Source: Azotobacter salinestris
GTDB lineage: Bacteria; Pseudomonadota; Gammaproteobacteria; Pseudomonadales; Pseudomonadaceae
Direction: 5' to 3'
DNA: 64,000 nt
Assembly (NCBI RefSeq): GCF_009363155.1
Contig: NZ_CP045302.1
Coordinates: 3,889,001-3,953,000 of the forward strand
A program made the translations under genes and the position numbers. Of this stretch, positions 58,918-64,000 are shown in pieces (within the stretch, counting starts at the first letter, position 1; each line of letters starts with the position of its first letter). The notes under the pieces are model-generated. The model made no database searches, was not told the DNA's origin, and saw nothing but the letters and a program-made list of their open reading frames with translations.

Positions 58918-60498
58918 ATGGCCCACCAAGACATCCACGCCCACCGGATCCTGATCCTGGATTTCGGCTCCCAGTACACCCAACTGATCGCCCGCCGGGT
59001 GCGCGAGATCGGCGTCTATTGCGAACTGCACCCGTTCGACATGAGCAACGAGGACATCCGCGCCTTCGCCCCGCGCGGCATCATCCTCGCCGGCGGGCCG
59101 GAGTCGGTGCACGAGGCCGACAGCCCGCGCGCGCCGCAGGCGGTGTTCGACCTGGGCGTGCCGGTTCTGGGCATCTGCTACGGCATGCAGACCATGGCCG
59201 AACAGCTCGGCGGCAAGGTGCAGGGCTCGGACCTGCGTGAGTTCGGCTATGCCCGGGTCGACGTGGTCGGCAAGGCGCGCCTGCTCGACGGCATCGAGGA
59301 CCACGTGGACGACGACGGCGTGCTCGGCCTCGACGTGTGGATGAGCCATGGCGACAAGGTCACCGAGATTCCCCCGGGCTTCCACGTGCTCGCCAGCACC
59401 CCGAGCTGCCCGATCGCCGCCATGGCCGACGACAAGCGCTGCTACTACGGCGTGCAGTTCCACCCGGAGGTGACCCACACCAAGCAGGGCCTGCGCATCC
59501 TTTCCCGCTTCGTGCGCGAGATCTGCGGCTGTGAGGCGCTGTGGACCCCATCCAACATCGTCGAGGACGCCATCGCCCAGGTGCGCGCCCAGGTCGGCGG
59601 CGCCAACGTGTTGCTCGGCCTCTCCGGCGGCGTCGACTCCTCGGTGGTCGCCGCGCTCTTGCACCGCGCCATCGGCGACCGGCTGACCTGCGTGTTCGTC
59701 GACAACGGCCTGCTGCGCCTGCACGAGGGCGACCAGGTAATGGCCATGTTCGCCGAGAACATGGGCGTCAAGGTGATCCGCGCCGACGCCGAGGCGCAGT
59801 TTCTCGCCAACCTGGCCGGCGTGGCCGATCCGGAGCAGAAGCGCAAGATCATCGGCCGCACCTTCATCGAGGTGTTCGATGCCGAGGCGGCCAAGCTCGA
59901 AGGCATCAAGTTCCTCGCCCAGGGCACCATCTACCCCGACGTGATCGAGTCGGCCGGCGCCAAGACCGGCAAGGCCCACGTGATCAAGTCCCACCACAAC
60001 GTCGGCGGCCTGCCCGAGGAGATGAACCTCAAGCTGGTCGAGCCGCTGCGCGAACTGTTCAAGGACGAGGTGCGCAAGATCGGCCTGGAGCTGGGCCTGC
60101 CCTACGACATGGTCTATCGCCACCCGTTCCCCGGTCCGGGCCTCGGTGTGCGGATCCTCGGCGAGGTGAAGAAGGAATACGCGGATCTGCTGCGTCGCGC
60201 CGATCACATCTTCATCGAGGAGCTGCGCAAGGCCGACTGGTACCACAAGACCAGCCAGGCGTTCGTGGTGTTCCAGCCGGTGAAATCGGTCGGTGTGGTC
60301 GGCGACGGCCGCCGCTACGCCTGGGTGGTCGCCCTGCGCGCGGTGGAAACCGTCGACTTCATGACCGCCCGCTGGGCGCATCTGCCCTACGAACTGCTGG
60401 AGAAGGTCTCCAACCGCATCATCAACGAAATCGACGGCATCTCCCGCGTCACCTACGACGTGTCGAGCAAGCCGCCGGCCACCATCGAGTGGGAGTGA
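58918..60498 (+). CDS. guaA: GMP synthase (glutamine-hydrolysing)
   Basis: Converts XMP to GMP with ATP and glutamine, the step after GuaB. The 526-residue protein has the class I glutamine amidotransferase domain (catalytic Cys87 in GICYGMQTM; His/Glu in FHPEVTHT), the ATP pyrophosphatase domain with the PP-loop LSGGVDSS (near 236) and the dimerisation domain ending PPATIEWE. Two ATGs lie close together (58912, 58918); AAGAGAGA (58905-58912) is correctly spaced only from 58918, so I use that one. A terminator-like hairpin follows at 60552. Confidence 0.97.
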   Translation: MAHQDIHAHRILILDFGSQYTQLIARRVREIGVYCELHPFDMSNEDIRAFAPRGIILAGGPESVHEADSPRAPQAVFDLGVPVLGICYGMQTMAEQLGGKVQGSDLREFGYARVDVVGKARLLDGIEDHVDDDGVLGLDVWMSHGDKVTEIPPGFHVLASTPSCPIAAMADDKRCYYGVQFHPEVTHTKQGLRILSRFVREICGCEALWTPSNIVEDAIAQVRAQVGGANVLLGLSGGVDSSVVAALLHRAIGDRLTCVFVDNGLLRLHEGDQVMAMFAENMGVKVIRADAEAQFLANLAGVADPEQKRKIIGRTFIEVFDAEAAKLEGIKFLAQGTIYPDVIESAGAKTGKAHVIKSHHNVGGLPEEMNLKLVEPLRELFKDEVRKIGLELGLPYDMVYRHPFPGPGLGVRILGEVKKEYADLLRRADHIFIEELRKADWYHKTSQAFVVFQPVKSVGVVGDGRRYAWVVALRAVETVDFMTARWAHLPYELLEKVSNRIINEIDGISRVTYDVSSKPPATIEWE

Positions 60499-60551
60499 GG
60501 CGCCGGCCCGTACGCTCGGCGTCCGTCATCGCGCTTCCCCGCCTGCTGTCT

Positions 60552-60582
60552 GCTGCCGATGCCCCCTCCGGGCGTCGGCAGC
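60552..60582 (+). terminator. Hairpin terminator after guaA
   Basis: GCTGCCGATGCCC (60552-60564) pairs with GGGCGTCGGCAGC (60570-60582), 13 bp with one G-T pair and a 5-base loop, followed by GTCCTTTCC. It lies 54 bp past the guaA stop. Confidence 0.75.
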
Positions 60583-60779
60583 GTCCTTTCCGGACGTTCC
60601 CTTTCCATAGCTCCTTCCGCTTCGGGCAAGTTGTGCTGCCTTCCTCGTCCATGCCCTCCGCAGCGCGGAACTATGCTGTGCGGCATGAAGTTGTTATTCG
60701 CATTTGAGAAATCAGTGCAAGTAAGAAGCATATGAAAGTTCCGGCGAGACAGCCGTGAAAGTTATTTAGATACTTTGCT

Positions 60780-60829
60780 AATGATTTGCATGGAAACTTT
60801 TTTGAAAAATTTCCATGATTAAAATCATT
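60780..60829. promoter_or_regulatory. Nested palindrome upstream of FeSII
   Basis: CATGGAAA (60789-60796) is inversely repeated as TTTCCATG (60810-60817), with an A/T palindrome in between (CTTTTTTGAAAAA); outside it AATGATTT (60780-60787) is repeated as AAATCATT (60822-60829). It lies about 175-225 bp before the FeSII start. It may be an operator or an RNA hairpin; the regulator is unknown. Confidence 0.45.
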
Positions 60830-61004
60830 GTGCTGGCGGATTTCTATAAGTACTATCGTCCTCACGGTCCTTGAGGATAAAGGGCTGTCTCTACAGTGAT
60901 TTACAACTTTCGCAAGTTGCTATTCAGTGTTGCCGCGCCTCCGCGATTAATGTGGCGGATGCACGTGAGTTGGTCTGGTAATTAATTACGGAAAGGATTT
61001 TTGT

Positions 61005-61373
61005 ATGGCTACGATTTATTTCTCTTCGCCGCTCATGCCGCATAACAAGAAAGTCGAAGCAGTCGCCGGCAAGCGTTCCACGCTGCTGGGCGTTGCTCAG
61101 GAAAACGGCATCAAGATTCCTTTCGAGTGCCAGGATGGCAACTGCGGTTCCTGTCTGGTCAAGATCACCCACCTCGATGGCGAGCGTATCAAGGGCATGA
61201 TGCTGACCGACAAGGAGCGGAACGTGCTCAAGTCCGTCGGCAAGCTGCCGAAGTCCGAAGAGGAGCGCGCCGCCGTGCGCGACCTGCCGCCGACCTACCG
61301 TCTGGCCTGCCAGACCATCGTCACCGACGAAGACCTGCTGGTCGAGTTCACCGGGGAGCCGGGCGGCGCCTGA
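61005..61373 (+). CDS. fesII: 2Fe-2S ferredoxin FeSII (Shethna protein II)
   Basis: A 122-residue plant-type [2Fe-2S] ferredoxin. Cluster cysteines are visible at 42, 47, 50 ([13 protein letters not shown]) and 102 (RLACQT). The sequence agrees almost fully with my memory of the Azotobacter vinelandii FeSII protein, including [20 protein letters not shown] and the Lys-rich [18 protein letters not shown] insert. In Azotobacter FeSII binds oxidised nitrogenase components and protects them from oxygen by forming an inactive complex (conformational protection). ATG 61005 follows GGAAAGGATTTTTGT. It is monocistronic, with its own AT-rich upstream region and a terminator behind. Confidence 0.93.
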   Translation: MATIYFSSPLMPHNKKVEAVAGKRSTLLGVAQENGIKIPFECQDGNCGSCLVKITHLDGERIKGMMLTDKERNVLKSVGKLPKSEEERAAVRDLPPTYRLACQTIVTDEDLLVEFTGEPGGA

Positions 61374-61683
61374 TCGCCCCGGTCTTCGCCAGAAACCCCA
61401 TGGCCGTTGCGGTCATGGGGTTTTGCATTTCTGGAAGGCCGATGGCCGTCGTTCTGCCACCTTCTGTCTTTCCTGTCGGCCTTGCCGTGCCTTGTGCATC
61501 CTTCCGCGCTCATCGCGCGTCCGACTGGTTGTTGGGGCTTTCGGGCACGACGGGAGAGTGGTTGATGCAGTGTTGGTCGATCTCGATGGATAATGAGAAA
61601 ATATTTCATCCATGGCGCGAATACCGCGCCCACGATCGACCGCCCGACAATGGCTGTGTCCTGCCGGGCAGGAGACTGATTTC
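61374..61683. other. Intergenic region between FeSII and the multicopper oxidase
   Basis: About 310 bp with the FeSII terminator at its left end. The middle (61440-61560) is moderately GC-rich; GATAATGAGAAAATATTTCATC near 61588-61609 is AT-rich and might be part of the promoter of the next gene. Nothing else seen. Confidence 0.5.
61393..61424 (+). terminator. Rho-independent terminator after FeSII
   Basis: AAACCCCATGGCC (61393-61405) pairs with GGTCATGGGGTTT (61411-61423) with one G-T pair and a short loop, followed by TGCATTT. It lies 20 bp past the FeSII stop. Confidence 0.85.
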
Positions 61684-63054
61684 ATGAGCTTTACCCGCAG
61701 ACAGATCCTTGCCGGCCTGGCCGGCGCCTCCGTGCTCGGTCTGGGGGCCGGCGGCGCGCGCTACTGGCTGGGGCGGCCGGAGGAGGCGAAAACCCACGAC
61801 TACGAGCTCATCGCCGCGCCGCTGGACATGGAGCTGGTGCCGGGGCACAGGACCTCGGTCTGGGCCTATGGCGGCCAGGCGCCGGGGCTGGAGTTGCGGG
61901 CGCGGCAGGGCGATTGGCTGCGGGTGCGCTTCGTCAACCGCCTGCCCGAGCCGAGCACCATCCACTGGCACGGTGTCCGTCTGCCGCTGGAAATGGACGG
62001 CGTGCCCTATGTGTCGCAACTGCCGGTGCTGCCGGGCGAGTATTTCGACTACCGCTTCCGGGTGCCGGACGCCGGCAGCTTCTGGTACCACCCGCACACC
62101 GCCAGCGGCGAGCAGCTCGGCCGCGGGCTGGTCGGCCCGCTGATCGTCGAGGAGCGCGAGCCGACGGGTTTCCGGCATGAGCGCACCTTGAGCCTGAAGA
62201 GCTGGCATGTGGACGGGCAGGGCGTCTTCGCCGAGTTCAGCGTGCCGCGCGAGGCGGCCCGCGGCGGTACGCCGGGGCGACTGACCACGGTCAACGGCGA
62301 GGCGGCGCCGACCCTGGAGCTGCCCGCCGGGCAGATCGTGCGCCTGCGCATCCTCAACCTCGACAATACCCTGACCTATCGCCTCAACCTGCCGGATGCC
62401 GAGGCGCGCATCTACGCGCTGGATGGCAACCCCGTCACGCCGCGCCCGCTGGGCAAGGAGTACTGGTTGGGCCCGGGGATGCGCATCGAGCTGGGTCTCA
62501 GGGTGCCGGCGGCCGGGGTGGAGCTGCCCTTGCGCAACGGCCCGCTGCGCCTGGCCACCCTGAAGAGCGTGGACGGCGACGGGGCGTCCGGCGACTGGCC
62601 GGCCGCGCTGCCGGCCAATCCCGTCCCGGAACCCGATCTGGCCGCTGCAGAGAGCCTGCGCTTCAACTTCGAGTGGGCCGGCGCCCTGTCGACGAACATG
62701 GAGCAGGGCGGGGCCTTCAAGTTCTGGCAGATCAACGGCCAGGCCTGGGATATCAACGACAAGAGCTGCGCCGAGCGGCCCATCGTCACCCTGCGGCAGG
62801 GGCGCAGCTACATCTTCGAGCTGCGCAACGTCAGCCAGTACCAGCACCCCATCCATCTGCACGGCATGACCTTCAAGGTGCTGGACTCCAACCGCCGGAA
62901 GATCGACCCGTACTTCACCGACACCTATCTTTTGGGGCGCAACGAAACCGCACGGGTCGCGCTGGTGGCGGACAATCCGGGGATATGGATGTTCCACTGC
63001 CATGTCGTCGACCACATGGAGACGGGGCTGATGGCGGCGATCAAGGTGACCTGA
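61684..63054 (+). CDS. Tat-exported multicopper oxidase
   Basis: A 456-residue periplasmic laccase-like oxidase. It has a twin-arginine signal (FTRRQILAGLAGASVLGLGA), then three cupredoxin domains with all four copper motifs: HWHG at 94-97, HPH at 136-138, HPIHLHG from 388 and HCHVVDHMETGLM at 438. These supply type 1, 2 and 3 copper sites and allow four-electron reduction of O2. No Met-rich insert of the CueO kind is present, so the physiological role (Cu(I) oxidation or another substrate) is open. ATG 61684 follows CAGGAGACTGATTTC. It is 51 bp before tadA. Confidence 0.93.
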   Translation: MSFTRRQILAGLAGASVLGLGAGGARYWLGRPEEAKTHDYELIAAPLDMELVPGHRTSVWAYGGQAPGLELRARQGDWLRVRFVNRLPEPSTIHWHGVRLPLEMDGVPYVSQLPVLPGEYFDYRFRVPDAGSFWYHPHTASGEQLGRGLVGPLIVEEREPTGFRHERTLSLKSWHVDGQGVFAEFSVPREAARGGTPGRLTTVNGEAAPTLELPAGQIVRLRILNLDNTLTYRLNLPDAEARIYALDGNPVTPRPLGKEYWLGPGMRIELGLRVPAAGVELPLRNGPLRLATLKSVDGDGASGDWPAALPANPVPEPDLAAAESLRFNFEWAGALSTNMEQGGAFKFWQINGQAWDINDKSCAERPIVTLRQGRSYIFELRNVSQYQHPIHLHGMTFKVLDSNRRKIDPYFTDTYLLGRNETARVALVADNPGIWMFHCHVVDHMETGLMAAIKVT

Positions 63055-63105
63055 GCGGCTCCGGCCGCTGGCGCCAGGCGAATTTCCCACCCGCACGACG
63101 AGCGA

Positions 63106-63582
63106 ATGAAAAGACCGCAGATCATCGACCGCAGCCACGACGAGCGTTTCATGCGCGAAGCGCTGGTCCTGGCTGCCGAAGGAGCCGAACTGGGCGAGGT
63201 GCCGGTAGGGGCCGTGCTGGCGCAGGGCGACGAGATCGTCGGGCGCGGCTTCAATTGCCCGATTTCCCGCCGCGACCCCAGCGCCCATGCCGAGATGGTG
63301 GCGATCCGCGCCGCCGCCGCCGCGCTGGACAACTACCGGCTGCCCGGCAGCACCCTGTACGTGACGCTGGAGCCCTGCAGCATGTGCGCCGGGCTGATCG
63401 TCCATGCGCGCATCGCCCGGGTGGTATTCGGTGCCTGCGAGCCGCGTGCCGGCGTGGCGGTCAGCCGCGGCAGCTTCTTCGCCCAGGATTTTCTCAATCA
63501 CCGGGTGCTGGTCGAGGGCGGGTTGCTGGAGGAGGAGTGCGGGGCGATCCTCAGGGCCTTCTTCAAGGCACGGCGCGGCTGA
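63106..63582 (+). CDS. tadA: tRNA-specific adenosine deaminase
   Basis: Deaminates A34 to inosine in tRNA-Arg(ACG), an essential reaction in the cytosol. The 158-residue protein has the zinc/catalytic motif HAE at 61-63 and PCSMC with Cys91 and Cys94, plus GRGFNCPISRRDPSAHAEM and RVVFGACEPRAGV as in other TadA proteins. ATG 63106 after ACGAGCGA. It is convergent with mltF (13 bp between stops), the order known from Pseudomonas. Confidence 0.96.
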   Translation: MKRPQIIDRSHDERFMREALVLAAEGAELGEVPVGAVLAQGDEIVGRGFNCPISRRDPSAHAEMVAIRAAAAALDNYRLPGSTLYVTLEPCSMCAGLIVHARIARVVFGACEPRAGVAVSRGSFFAQDFLNHRVLVEGGLLEEECGAILRAFFKARRG

Positions 63583-63595
63583 GGCCGGCGGGGGA

Positions 63596-64000
<405 letters not shown>

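Larger units (their letters stand above)
60499..61004. other. AT-rich upstream region of the FeSII gene
   Basis: About 500 bp holding the guaA terminator, then from about 60660 an AT-rich stretch unlike the rest of the window. It contains a nested palindrome at 60780-60829 (listed separately) and several AT-rich -10-like blocks. I looked for a sigma-54 GG-N10-GC site and for TGT-N10-ACA and found no convincing one. No gene is seen in it. Confidence 0.55.

Noticed and set aside
60660-61004. Sigma-54 (-24/-12) promoter or NifA site before FeSII
   Set aside because: I searched for GG-N10-GC with the usual flanks and for TGT-N10-ACA and found no match good enough to report.

Overview
The window reads as chromosome of an Azotobacter species (Pseudomonadaceae). 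It is GC-rich with strongly GC-biased third codon positions. Most of it follows a Pseudomonas-type core gene order: rodZ-ispG-hisS-yfgM-bamB-der, then leuA, oprC, xseA, guaB-guaA, tadA and mltF. The genus pointer is the 122-residue 2Fe-2S ferredoxin at 61005, which matches my memory of Azotobacter FeSII (Shethna protein II), the protein that shields nitrogenase from oxygen. Species cannot be fixed from sequence alone.

Layout. 1-9.7 kb: core isoprenoid, tRNA-charging, outer-membrane-assembly and ribosome-GTPase genes, a zinc-ribbon membrane protein, and a methionine aminotransferase/omega-amidase pair. 9.77-11.77 kb: an IS630-family element and an IS5-family element abutting through one shared TA. 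11.8-20.1 kb: a lipoprotein, a flavin reductase, a DUF2238 membrane-protein gene split by a 177-bp MITE, endonuclease I, leuA, and a copper-uptake pair (DUF2946 protein and OprC). 20.1-32.9 kb: an accessory block with two near-duplicate OprD porins, a membrane glucose dehydrogenase, a tiny acidic protein, a broken ferric-reductase-like gene, a glycerol-dehydrogenase-like enzyme with an altered metal site, and a MalT/LuxR regulator. 33-39 kb: an RTX protein, a methyltransferase, a second IS630 copy abutting a different IS5-family element, a DUF1971 protein, and an overlapping pair coding for an HEAGH membrane protein and a hydrophobic protein. 39-48.7 kb: a TldD/PmbA-like pair and, divergently, a copper/silver efflux operon cusC-cusB-cusA-cusF. 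49-57 kb: a polytopic membrane protein, cell-wall peptidases, xseA, a DUF2459 lipoprotein, a 2-hydroxyacid dehydrogenase and a NERD/superfamily-I helicase-like protein. 57-64 kb: guaB, guaA, FeSII, a Tat-exported multicopper oxidase, tadA and the 3' part of mltF.

Functional themes. Copper is handled at three places: OprC/DUF2946 uptake, Cus efflux, and the multicopper oxidase. Periplasmic sugar/alcohol oxidation and outer-membrane uptake are suggested by gcd, the dehydrogenase, the two porins and the MalT-like regulator. Genome erosion and mobile DNA are obvious: two inverted IS630 copies bracket about 24 kb, two IS5-family elements share TA targets with them, a MITE disrupts one gene, a second gene carries a stop and a frameshift, and a third may be slightly truncated. 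No tRNA, rRNA, CRISPR array, prophage or complete defence system was recognised.
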